The notes under the pieces: generated by a model
The model's input: only the letters and a program-made list of their open reading frames with translations
Database searches by the model: none
Told to the model about the DNA's origin: nothing
Translations under genes and position numbers: made by a program
Shown: piece after piece, positions 33,861 through 41,035 of the stretch
How the letters are laid out: every line of letters begins with the position of its first letter
Numbering within the stretch: position 1 is the stretch's first letter
Assembly: GCA_963736325.1 (NCBI GenBank)
Contig: CAVTOG010000009.1
Span: forward strand, 682,001-746,000
DNA: 64,000 nucleotides
Reading direction: 5' to 3'
From: Actinoallomurus sp963736325
Lineage (GTDB): Bacteria > Actinomycetota > Actinomycetes > Streptosporangiales > Streptosporangiaceae

Positions 33861-34565
33861 ATGCGCGTGGGGATGTTCGTGACCTGTGTGAATGACACAC
33901 TCTTTCCCGAAACGGGAAAGGCGGTCGTCCGCCTGCTCTCGCGGCTGGGGTGCTCGGTCGAGTTTCCCGCCGAGCAGAGCTGCTGCGGCCAGATGCACTT
34001 CAACACCGGTTACCGCTCCGACGCGCTGCCGCTCGCGAAACGGTTCGCGTCGGTGTTCGCGGGCTACGAGGCGGTCGTGGTGCCGTCCGGGTCGTGCGCG
34101 GCGATGGTGCGCGAGTGGTACCCCGCGCTGGGGATCACGCCGCCGGGCGGTGTCTACGAGCTGTCGGAGTTCCTGGTCGACGTCCTGGAAACGGTGGACG
34201 TCGGCGCGTACTTCCCGCACACGGTGACGTACCACCCGACGTGCCACTCGCTGCGATCCCTTCAGGTGGGATCGCGTCCGCTGGACCTGCTGTCCGCCGT
34301 CCGGGGGCTGACGTTGAAGCCGCTCGGTGGCGCGGAGGAGTGCTGCGGGTTCGGGGGGACCTTCTCGCTGAAGAATCCGTCGGTGTCGGCGGCGATGTGC
34401 GCGGACAAGGTGCGGGGTGTTCTCGACACGGGCGCGGAGGTCCTGTGCGCGGCCGACAACTCGTGCCTGATGCACATCGGGGGCGCGTTGTCGCGGCAGC
34501 GTACGGGCGTGCGGGTCATGCATCTGGCGGAGATCCTCGCCTCCACTGAGGGAGACCGGTCGTGA
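33861..34565 (+). CDS. lutA: L-lactate utilization protein LutA (Fe-S protein)
   Basis: Cytosolic Fe-S subunit of 234 residues with two CCG cysteine motifs (EQSCCGQMHFNTGY and EECCGFGGTFSL), the double DUF224/cysteine-rich domain of LutA/LldE. It acts with LutB and LutC in flavin-independent L-lactate oxidation. ATG 33861 is chosen; TTG 33852 is a possible earlier start. It is 10 nt from the SDR stop and overlaps lutB by 4 nt. Being downstream of an enzyme expected to produce L-lactate makes it part of the same route. Confidence 0.9.
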   Translation: MRVGMFVTCVNDTLFPETGKAVVRLLSRLGCSVEFPAEQSCCGQMHFNTGYRSDALPLAKRFASVFAGYEAVVVPSGSCAAMVREWYPALGITPPGGVYELSEFLVDVLETVDVGAYFPHTVTYHPTCHSLRSLQVGSRPLDLLSAVRGLTLKPLGGAEECCGFGGTFSLKNPSVSAAMCADKVRGVLDTGAEVLCAADNSCLMHIGGALSRQRTGVRVMHLAEILASTEGDRS

Positions 34566-35956
34566 ACACATTCGTCGGGATGCCGGCGTTCCCCGAAGCG
34601 TCGTCGTCCTCCGTCTCCAACGCGCAGCTGCGGCACAACCTGCGCAATGCCACGCACACGATCCGGGCGAAACGCGCCGCCGTGGTGGGCGAGCAGCCGG
34701 ACTGGGACGCTCTGCGCACGGCCGGGGCGGCGATCAAGGACCGTACGCTGCGCCACCTCGACGTCCACCTGGAGCGGCTGGAGGCCGCGGTGGTGGCCGC
34801 CGGCGGCCAGGTGCACTGGGCGACCGACGCCGCCGAGGCGAACCGGATCGTCGTGGACCTCGTACGCGCCACGGGCGAGACCGAGGTCGTCAAGGTCAAG
34901 TCGATGGCCACCCAGGAGATCGACCTGAACTCCGCCCTGTCGGCGGCGGGGATCCGGGCGTACGAGACCGACCTGGCCGAGCTGATCGTGCAGCTGGGCG
35001 ACGACCTGCCGTCGCACATCCTGGTGCCGGCGATCCACCGCAACCGGTCGGAGATCCGGGAGATCTTCCTCGCGCACATGGCCGACTGGGGGCGGCCGGC
35101 CCCTCCGGAGCTGCGAGACGATCCACAGGCGTTGGCGGAGGCCGCGCGGCTGCACCTCCGGGAGCGATTCCTGACCGCGAAGGTCGGCGTCTCCGGCGCG
35201 AACTTCGCCGTCGCCGAGACCGGCACACTGGTCGTGCTGGAATCCGAGGGCAACGGCCGGATGTGCCTGACGCTCCCCGAGACGCTCATCTCGGTGGTCG
35301 GCATCGAGAAGCTCGTGCCGACGTGGCAGGACCTGGAAGTGTTCATGCAGTTGCTGCCGCGCTCGTCGACCGGCGAGCGGATGAACCCGTACACGTCGAT
35401 GTGGACCGGCGCGGCGGAGGGCCAGACGTTCCACCTGGTGCTGCTCGACAACGGCCGTACCTCGGTGCTGGCCGACAAGGTGGGACGGCAGGCGCTGCGC
35501 TGCATCCGCTGCTCGGCGTGCCTGAACGTCTGCCCCGTGTACGAACGCGCGGGCGGCCACGCGTACGGCTCGGTGTATCCGGGCCCGATCGGCGCGATCT
35601 TGACCCCGCAACTGCGAGGTCTGGCCGGCCCGCTGGAACAGTCGCTGCCCTACGCCTCGACTCTGTGCGGCGCGTGCTACGAGGTGTGCCCGGTAGCGAT
35701 CAACATCCCCGAGGTGCTGCTGGACCTGCGCGCCAAGACGGTGTCGTCGGGCCACCTCATGGAGGGTCTCGCGATGAACGCCGCGAGGCGAGTGCTGGAC
35801 AACCCGAAATGGCTGGCGAGAGCCCAGCGCTCGGCGGGCCGCCTCCGCCACTGGACCCCGAGACGGCTACCGGGCCCCCTGTCCGCCTGGACCGACACCC
35901 GCGACCTGCCCGCGATACCGCCGGAGTCCTTCCGCGATTGGTGGTCCCGCCGATGA
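34562..35956 (+). CDS. lutB: L-lactate utilization protein LutB (Fe-S, LUD domain)
   Basis: Protein of 464 residues: N-terminal LUD domain (about 60-295, with VSGANFAVAETGTLVVLESE), then two 4Fe-4S cysteine clusters (CIRCSACLNVCPVYE and CGACYEVCPVAI), then a C-terminal tail. This is the standard LutB/YkgF layout. GTG 34562 lies in a GTGA overlap with lutA, and its own stop overlaps lutC (ATGA), so the three subunits are translationally coupled. Confidence 0.93.
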   Translation: MNTFVGMPAFPEASSSSVSNAQLRHNLRNATHTIRAKRAAVVGEQPDWDALRTAGAAIKDRTLRHLDVHLERLEAAVVAAGGQVHWATDAAEANRIVVDLVRATGETEVVKVKSMATQEIDLNSALSAAGIRAYETDLAELIVQLGDDLPSHILVPAIHRNRSEIREIFLAHMADWGRPAPPELRDDPQALAEAARLHLRERFLTAKVGVSGANFAVAETGTLVVLESEGNGRMCLTLPETLISVVGIEKLVPTWQDLEVFMQLLPRSSTGERMNPYTSMWTGAAEGQTFHLVLLDNGRTSVLADKVGRQALRCIRCSACLNVCPVYERAGGHAYGSVYPGPIGAILTPQLRGLAGPLEQSLPYASTLCGACYEVCPVAINIPEVLLDLRAKTVSSGHLMEGLAMNAARRVLDNPKWLARAQRSAGRLRHWTPRRLPGPLSAWTDTRDLPAIPPESFRDWWSRR

Positions 35957-36603
35957 GCTCCCGCGACCAGATCCTGGCCCGAGTACGAGCCGCCCTGACC
36001 GACGTAGGACCCTCGGACCCTCCGGTGCCGCGAGACTACGACCGGTCCCGTACCGGGGTAGGAGTGGTGGAGTTGCTGGTCGACCGCCTGGTCGACTACA
36101 AAGCCGAAGTCCACGAGGTCACCGACGTCGCCGAGGCGGTGTCGGAGTCCCTGACCCGCCGGAAGGCCGCCCGGGTGGCCGCCCCGGCCGGCATCCCGTC
36201 GGAATGGCTGGGCAAGACCGAAGCCGTCCGCGACGAGGCCCTGTCAGCGTCGGACCTGGACGCCTTGGACGGCGTCGTGACGGGTTGCGCCGTCGCCATC
36301 GCCGAAACCGGCACCATCATCCTGGACGCGGGCCCTGACCAGGGCCGCCGAGCCCTGACCTTGATCCCGGACTACCACCTGTGCGTCGTACGCGAGGACC
36401 AGATCGTCCGCACGGTCCCCGAAGCCCTGGAACGCCTGGACCCCACTCGCCCCCTGACCTGGATCAGCGGCCCTTCCGCCACGAGCGACATCGAACTGAG
36501 CCGCGTCGAAGGCGTCCACGGGCCTCGGACCCTGGAAGTCCTCATCGTGTGCTCTTCCGTGAGTCAGGACAACGGCGGGGCCTTGCGCGCGGAGCCGCGG
36601 TAG
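35953..36603 (+). CDS. lutC: L-lactate utilization protein LutC (LUD domain), with extended C-terminus
   Basis: LUD-domain protein of 216 residues, third subunit of the L-lactate oxidation complex. The core shows GCAVAIAETGTIILDAG and the C-terminal SDIELSRVEGVHGP, then LEVLIV, where LutC proteins usually finish. Here the frame continues for 17 residues (CSSVSQDNGGALRAEPR) into DNA that also encodes the remnant of a convergent MazG-like gene, overlapping it by 40 nt. The extension is probably an accident of a deletion at this border and not a functional domain. Confidence 0.9.
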   Translation: MSSRDQILARVRAALTDVGPSDPPVPRDYDRSRTGVGVVELLVDRLVDYKAEVHEVTDVAEAVSESLTRRKAARVAAPAGIPSEWLGKTEAVRDEALSASDLDALDGVVTGCAVAIAETGTIILDAGPDQGRRALTLIPDYHLCVVREDQIVRTVPEALERLDPTRPLTWISGPSATSDIELSRVEGVHGPRTLEVLIVCSSVSQDNGGALRAEPR

Positions 36604-36797
36604 GTCTCGGGGTCGTCCATCACCCTCGCCGACTCCTCCGGCGTGAGCCACTGGAGCTCGGCGAGCAACTCGCCCACCTCGCCGGCCAGCGCCATCGCCA
36701 GGTTCTTCGGCGTGTGGAACTGCTCCCAGTCGCGAACCGCCGCGAACTCCCGCAGCCGGGCCGCGAGGCCTTCCAATTCCGTGCTCACCCGGTCCAC
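36564..36797 (-). pseudogene. Truncated MazG-like nucleotide pyrophosphohydrolase remnant
   Basis: The 77 residues match the first half of MazG-like pyrophosphohydrolases (REFAAVRDWEQFHTPKNLAM, ALAGEVGELLAELQWL), including the ExxE-type metal residues of helix two. Family members are about 100-115 residues and continue with a second metal-binding helix (ELADV-type). That part is absent: after LTPEESARVMDD the sequence becomes unrelated and stops at 36564, inside the end of lutC. The missing half is not found in other frames. It is therefore most likely an inactive remnant, although the short protein could still be made. Confidence 0.65.
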
Positions 36798-36806
36798 GGT
36801 AGCGGC

Positions 36807-36842
36807 TGGACAGATACTTAGCTAATTGCCATAATCCCTATA
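36807..36842 (+). promoter_or_regulatory. Leaderless promoter of the ArsR-YbaK pair with a TTAGCTAA palindrome
   Basis: TGGACA at 36807-36812, 17-nt spacer, CATAAT at 36830-36835, and the ATG at 36842, 6 nt after the -10 box, so transcription should begin at or near the A of the start codon. The palindrome TTAGCTAA (36818-36825) lies in the spacer, where an ArsR-type repressor would block RNA polymerase; autoregulation is likely. Confidence 0.65.
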
Positions 36843-37144
36843 TGATCGATGTCGGGCTGGTGAAGGCGCTGGCCAGTGACAAGAGGCTGCTGATCCTGGA
36901 GTGGCTGCGCGACCCGGAGGCGCACTTCGCCCCGCAGCGCGACGGCGATCTCGTACGCGACGGGGTGTGCTCGCTGTTCATCGCGGAGAAGCTCGGCGTG
37001 AGCCAGCCGACCTGCGGCGAGCACCTGAAGATCCTCGGCCAGGCCGGGCTCGTACGCGGCAAGAAGATCAAGCAGTGGGTGTTCTACCAGCGGGACGAAG
37101 CGCGAATCACGGCGGCGAAGGAGCTGTTGAGCGGTGACTGGTGA
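36842..37144 (+). CDS. ArsR-type winged-helix transcriptional regulator
   Basis: Small DNA-binding protein of 100 residues with ArsR-family helices: KALASDKRLLILEWL, then the recognition region KLGVSQPTCGEHLKILGQAG and the wing KIKQWVFYQRDE. There are only two cysteines (C48 and C59), and no classic CxC metal site, so it may sense something other than a metal. It has no ribosome-binding site and a promoter that places the transcript start at its ATG. Its stop overlaps the following YbaK-like gene by 11 nt. Confidence 0.85.
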   Translation: MIDVGLVKALASDKRLLILEWLRDPEAHFAPQRDGDLVRDGVCSLFIAEKLGVSQPTCGEHLKILGQAGLVRGKKIKQWVFYQRDEARITAAKELLSGDW

Positions 37145-37619
37145 GGCGTACGCGCGGCTGGTCGCGGACCTGGACGGCCTGGGCGCGCGATACCGGTTCA
37201 TCGACCACGAGCCGGAGGGGCGCACCGAGCTGGTCAGCGTCATGCGCGGCCACGACCTCGCGCAGGCCGCGAAGTGCCTGGTCGTCATGGTCAAGATCGG
37301 CAAGAAGCAGACGAGGTACGTCCTGGCCGTGGTCCCCGGCGACGCGCGCCTGGACCTTGAGGCCATCAAGAAGCTGCTCGGCGGAACGTACGTCGCCTTC
37401 GCGGCCAAGGACCGCGCCGAGGAACTGGCCGGCAGCGTCAGCGGCACCGTGCTGCCCGTCAGCTACCACCCGAGGCTGGAGCTCATCGTCGACCCGTCGC
37501 TGCTGGACTTCGACGAACTGTTCTTCAACGCGGCCCGCCTCGACCGCTCGATCGCCCTGGACACCAAGGACTACGTACGGCTGACGTCGCCGCGAGTGGA
37601 GCCGATCGTCGCCGTCTAG
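37134..37619 (+). CDS. YbaK/EbsC-family aminoacyl-tRNA deacylase
   Basis: Protein of 161 residues of the YbaK/ProX editing-domain family. Features include the active-site lysine region AAKCLVVMVKIGKKQTRYV, VVPGDARLDLEAIKKLLG, and the substrate-loop region SGTVLPVSYHPRLELIVDPSL. It probably hydrolyses mischarged aminoacyl-tRNA. GTG 37134 has AAGGAG 10 nt upstream, inside the ArsR gene, so the two are translated together; a regulator coupled to a tRNA deacylase is an uncommon pairing. Confidence 0.82.
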   Translation: MTGEAYARLVADLDGLGARYRFIDHEPEGRTELVSVMRGHDLAQAAKCLVVMVKIGKKQTRYVLAVVPGDARLDLEAIKKLLGGTYVAFAAKDRAEELAGSVSGTVLPVSYHPRLELIVDPSLLDFDELFFNAARLDRSIALDTKDYVRLTSPRVEPIVAV

Positions 37620-38050
37620 TGCGGGGGCCGGGTCAGGGTGGAACCTCGCTCACCGACTCCCAGGCGGGCATGCTCGCCCGATGGCAGGCCCGCGAACACG
37701 GCATGCCCGACCACGCGTTACGCGACCTGCTCCGCAGAGGACGCTGGTCCGTCCGCACACCAGGCGTGTACGTGACCTTCACCGGCCTGCTGGGCCGCTG
37801 GGCCGAGCTATGGGCCGCCCTCCTGCACTGCAGCCACCGCCCACGCCGCCGGCCGGGCGTGACGCACCTGCCCGACGCCGTCCTCAGCCACGAGACCGCT
37901 GCTGAGCTGTACGGCCTGGGCCCACAGAGCCACCCGATCCACGTCACGATCCCAAGTGGCCATGCCGCCGAGACCGGCACCGTACGTCGGCGGGTTGGGG
38001 CACCACTCCGGGCCGGGGTGATGCTTGGTCGAGGGCCCGGTTCAGTGTGA
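37619..38050 (+). pseudogene. AbiEi-like (type IV antitoxin-type) protein fragment
   Basis: The N-terminal 110 residues match the common actinobacterial proteins with an AbiEi-like winged helix followed by a nuclease-like domain: ARWQAREHGMPDHALRDLL, RRGRWSVRTPGVYVT, ELWAALLH and LSHETAAELYGL. Those proteins continue for about another 180 residues with a DUF559/Vsr-type domain. Here the frame changes character after IHVTIPSGHAAETGTV and ends at 38050, overlapping the convergent hydrolase gene. It is best viewed as a 5' remnant left by a deletion. GTG 37619 overlaps the preceding TAG; ATG 37670 is an alternative start. Confidence 0.6.
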
Positions 38051-38665
38051 TAGGCGTCGACGTGCCTTCGCGAGCAGCCCGTCCACGTGCTGCCATGTGC
38101 GGTTGGTGGCGATGGGGTCGTAGTCCGGCAAGCTCAGGTCGCTGTAGAAGTGACCGGCGCCGGGATAGGTGTGCAGCGAGACCTCGGCGCCGGCGTGTTC
38201 CGCGCTGGCCCGGAGAGCGGCTATCTGGTCGGACGGGGCGAATCGGTCGCCGTCGGCAACGTGAGCCTGGACAGGTGTGCCGGCGGGGATGCCTTCAGGC
38301 ACGGGGGTGGTCGCGTGGAGTTGGAACACGCCGGCCGTTGCGAGCCGGTCAGGCCAGACGCTGCCCACCACGCCCACACCCATCGAGAACCCACCGAGAA
38401 CCGTGCTGGCAGGCAGATCCCGGACGGCAGCGTGAGCACGTGCCACGATCGTCTCCCAGCCGATCCGCTCCATGAGCGCGAATCCGTCCTCCAGCGCCGG
38501 TACCGCCCCGTCCTCGGCCGCGACCGCGCCGGCGAACAGGTCGGGTGTGAGAACTTGGTGACCGGCACCGCGGAGGCGCTCAGCCGCGCTCAGCTCCACC
38601 GGCCGCAGACCGAACATCGAATGGAACAGGACCACCGTGACGGGTCCGTGCGCACCGAGATTCAT
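38042..38665 (-). CDS. Dienelactone hydrolase-family alpha/beta hydrolase
   Basis: Cytosolic hydrolase of 207 residues. The nucleophile elbow is GGFSMGVG, with serine where classical dienelactone hydrolases have cysteine; the acid lies in HVADGDRFAP and the histidine in PGAGHFYSD. The N-terminal VVLFHSMFGLRP matches the family's oxyanion strand. Substrate is unknown and need not be a dienelactone. ATG 38665 has no clear ribosome-binding site; an upstream in-frame start at 38716 is possible. Confidence 0.8.
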   Translation of the reverse strand: MNLGAHGPVTVVLFHSMFGLRPVELSAAERLRGAGHQVLTPDLFAGAVAAEDGAVPALEDGFALMERIGWETIVARAHAAVRDLPASTVLGGFSMGVGVVGSVWPDRLATAGVFQLHATTPVPEGIPAGTPVQAHVADGDRFAPSDQIAALRASAEHAGAEVSLHTYPGAGHFYSDLSLPDYDPIATNRTWQHVDGLLAKARRRLSH

Positions 38666-38800
38666 CGGAACGTTTCTACACTCCGGTGCACCGTCGGCGC
38701 GAGACACCCCTCCCAAGGCGTCACTCCGGAACGATCCCTGACCGGATCACGGGGGCGGACTGCGTTACGTATGCGGGACAACGGAGCCCCAGGAGCTCCC

Positions 38801-40015
38801 TCACCCGGCTCCGTGCAGACGCAGGTCCGCCAGGAGGCCGGGGAGGAGGTGTTCCTCGCGGACCGCGCGTCCTTCTCGGGCCATCGTCGTGGTGAGTTGT
38901 TCGTCCCAGGGAGTCACCGCTCTTGTTCCCTGGAGCGGTTCCGTCGGGCCGTTTCCAAGGGCGTCCGAATAGTCGGTGGCGCTCATTCGCCATGGGGTCG
39001 CGGCGTAGCGTTCCGTGGCGGCGGCGGTCATGCGCAGGCCGGGCCAGTCGAAGTCGTTGTGCCAGTGGATTCGTGCGCGGTTGCCGTTGCCGTTGCCGTT
39101 GCCGACGGCGGCGGCCAGGAGGCGGTCGCAGGCGACCGACGGTGAGCCCTCGACGCAGACCAGCGGGGCGCTGTCCTTTCCGAGTTCGGCCGCCGCGGCG
39201 CGTACGACCGCGGGGTTCTCGCAGACGAAGATCTGGGCGCTTTCCGGGGTCACCGGGGAGGTCATCAGCTGATGCAGGGTCAGGCGAAACGGGATCCCGG
39301 CGGATGCCGCGCCGTCCAGCCAGCCCGCGACGGCATGATCCTCGCGGGCGCGCAGGTTGAGGACGAGCACCTGACTGGCGAGATCGTCGACGACGATCCC
39401 GGCGTCGTTCCAGATGCGGCGCTCGTCCTCGCGCCCGCCGGGCGGGGCGGCGCCCTGCCACAGGACCAGCGCCCTTAACACCACGGCGGACAGCGGGGTG
39501 CCGGACAGCGCGGTGGCGTCACCGGTGGCCCATTCCGCGAGCACCGGCAGCGGAACGTTCCGGGCCGGCAACCGGTCGAGCACGGCCGCGGCCCGGCCAA
39601 GAAGATCACTGTCGCCGCTCCGAACCAGACGGTTCGCGGTGCCGTCACGAGAGAGATCGCCCAGCCAGCCCGTGAACCACCCTTCCCGCGCATGCCGACA
39701 CCGCATCGCCATCTCCAGCGAGGCCTTCAGATTCTGCGGCCGAACAGTCCGATCAAGCCGCACGAGCGCCGCGAGCAACCCGACACCGTACGACCGCCGC
39801 AGTGCCTCGTCCACCTCTGTGACCTGGACGCTCAGCCGCTTAACGGGACCGCCGCTGCGACCGGTGATCTGCCCGACGACCTGCCGCTCGGCCGGAGTCG
39901 GATCCGCGAGCGCGACCACCCCGGTCGGCTCACCACCGGTCTTCTCCAGCCTGCGCCGAACAGCGGCCAGCAGCCGCCGCCACTCATCACCACGCAGTTC
40001 ATCGAACTCCCGCAT
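38801..40015 (-). CDS. TIGR02679/DUF2399 protein: JetD-type Toprim nuclease subunit of Wadjet III, orphan
   Basis: Protein of 404 residues. The C-terminal DUF2399 part has the Toprim acidic set: E266 in IFVCENPAVV, then the D-x-D motif D321-F322-D323 in WHNDFDWPG, with the typical PLVCVEGSPS between them. The N-terminal part fits the DUF3323-like domain of TIGR02679. In type III Wadjet plasmid-defence systems this protein is JetD, the DNA-cleaving partner of the condensin-like JetABC. None of the partners (DUF2397, DUF2398 or the SMC-like TIGR02680 protein) is present on either side here. A perfect four-copy TTGCCG repeat at 39081-39104 encodes Gly-Asn repeats just before the DxD motif. It may be a relic, a solitary nuclease, or work with JetABC elsewhere in the genome. 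Confidence 0.8.
   Translation of the reverse strand: MREFDELRGDEWRRLLAAVRRRLEKTGGEPTGVVALADPTPAERQVVGQITGRSGGPVKRLSVQVTEVDEALRRSYGVGLLAALVRLDRTVRPQNLKASLEMAMRCRHAREGWFTGWLGDLSRDGTANRLVRSGDSDLLGRAAAVLDRLPARNVPLPVLAEWATGDATALSGTPLSAVVLRALVLWQGAAPPGGREDERRIWNDAGIVVDDLASQVLVLNLRAREDHAVAGWLDGAASAGIPFRLTLHQLMTSPVTPESAQIFVCENPAVVRAAAAELGKDSAPLVCVEGSPSVACDRLLAAAVGNGNGNGNRARIHWHNDFDWPGLRMTAAATERYAATPWRMSATDYSDALGNGPTEPLQGTRAVTPWDEQLTTTMAREGRAVREEHLLPGLLADLRLHGAG
39081..39104. repeat. TTGCCG hexanucleotide repeat, four copies, inside the jetD-like gene
   Basis: Four perfect tandem copies encode (Gly-Asn)4 between the two halves of the Toprim site. Copy-number change would add or remove two residues without breaking the frame. 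Confidence 0.9.
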
Positions 40016-40259
40016 ACAACTCAGTCTGCCGCCTACCCCCGCCCATCACCGACCTCCACGCCGTCATCCACCCGAGCCGCCGTAGGGATGGCACCCGAAA
40101 CCATCAGATCCGCAGTCCGAAAAGGCTGCCGGTCCACGGTCGAGGGACGGCGCTCCTGAGGGTTTGGTCCGAGCAGGAAAGGGCGCTTTCTTGATCTCCT
40201 GGCGGATGTTGTCCGGAACCAGGTGATGAGGCTCCTAGGGTTCGGCGCGAACCGAAGAG

Positions 40260-40285
40260 GGCCGCGCCGGTTGTGGCGCGGCCCC
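40260..40285 (-). terminator. Hairpin downstream of the unknown gene at 40309
   Basis: Perfect 10-bp stem, arms 40260-40269 and 40276-40285 (GGGCCGCGCC / GGCGCGGCCC) with a 6-nt loop. It lies 24 nt after the stop of the minus-strand gene and is likely a terminator, though without a T run. The rest of 40016-40308 shows nothing else I can support. Confidence 0.6.
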
Positions 40286-40308
40286 TGTTCAGGCTTGGGG
40301 TGCAGGGC

Positions 40309-40971
40309 TCAGGTTTCGTCCAAGGAGCCGTCCCACGCCCAGGCCAGAGCGCGGGCCAGGCCCCAGTGGCCCAGTGGCGTCAGGCGTCGGTGTTCGTCCA
40401 AGGCTCCCACGGCTTCCCAGATCGGGACGATCAAGCCGAACGCGAACTCGATCGGTTCGCGGTCGTCCGTGTCGTAGCTTCCCTCGATCTCCGGGCACTT
40501 GTCGGCCAGGCCGAACAGGTCCTCGGCCCAGGCCCTGGTGCCCACGCCGGCTCGGGACAGGCCGATCACGGCGCCGGCCCAGTCGGCGTGCTGGAGGGTC
40601 ATCAAGGAGCTTTCCTCGTGGCTGCCCAGGCCCGATTCGCCGTTCATCGACACCAGGCACCCGGCCGCCTGGATCCATAGCTCACCGTCGTCGGACGGGG
40701 GCTGTTTGGCCCAGCCTGCGGCGGCGGCGAGGTGGCGGTAGGGGCGGTCGGCCAGGCGGTCGCGGATCTGGCCGGCGGCCGTCTTGAGCGGACCTTCCGG
40801 GGTGGAGGACGCGACGACGTCCGGTAGGGCGTCGCGGAGGAGTTCCACGGCGGCGCGGTCGGCTTCCTGCCATTCCTCCAGGAACCCGCCCGCGTCGAAG
40901 TCCAGTGGGTCGTCGTAGCCCTCCACGTCGCCGGTCGGCAGCCGCGTGACGTTCTCGTTCTTGTCACTCAC
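40309..40971 (-). CDS. Hypothetical protein
   Basis: Acidic soluble protein of about 220 residues that I do not recognise. It has no signal peptide, membrane segment or obvious catalytic motif; notable stretches are GWAKQPPSDDGELWIQAAG and PLGHWGLARALAWAWDGSL, the latter near the C-terminus. Codon use is like the neighbouring real genes and the reverse frames look like shadows, so it is probably a true gene. GTG 40971 is the preferred start; an ATG at 41031, just after the lysX stop, is possible. It is followed by a hairpin terminator, so it is not in one operon with the jetD-like gene. Confidence 0.6.
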   Translation of the reverse strand: MSDKNENVTRLPTGDVEGYDDPLDFDAGGFLEEWQEADRAAVELLRDALPDVVASSTPEGPLKTAAGQIRDRLADRPYRHLAAAAGWAKQPPSDDGELWIQAAGCLVSMNGESGLGSHEESSLMTLQHADWAGAVIGLSRAGVGTRAWAEDLFGLADKCPEIEGSYDTDDREPIEFAFGLIVPIWEAVGALDEHRRLTPLGHWGLARALAWAWDGSLDET

Positions 40972-41035
40972 GACAAACGAGCGTACTGGCGTCCGGACCC
41001 CAACCGAACCGCTTGCCGTGGTAAAGGTCATCTCA

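Noticed and set aside
38801..41031. A complete Wadjet plasmid-defence system
   Set aside because: Only the JetD-type protein is present; the neighbouring unknown gene has no SMC, kleisin or winged-helix features that would make it JetA, JetB or JetC.
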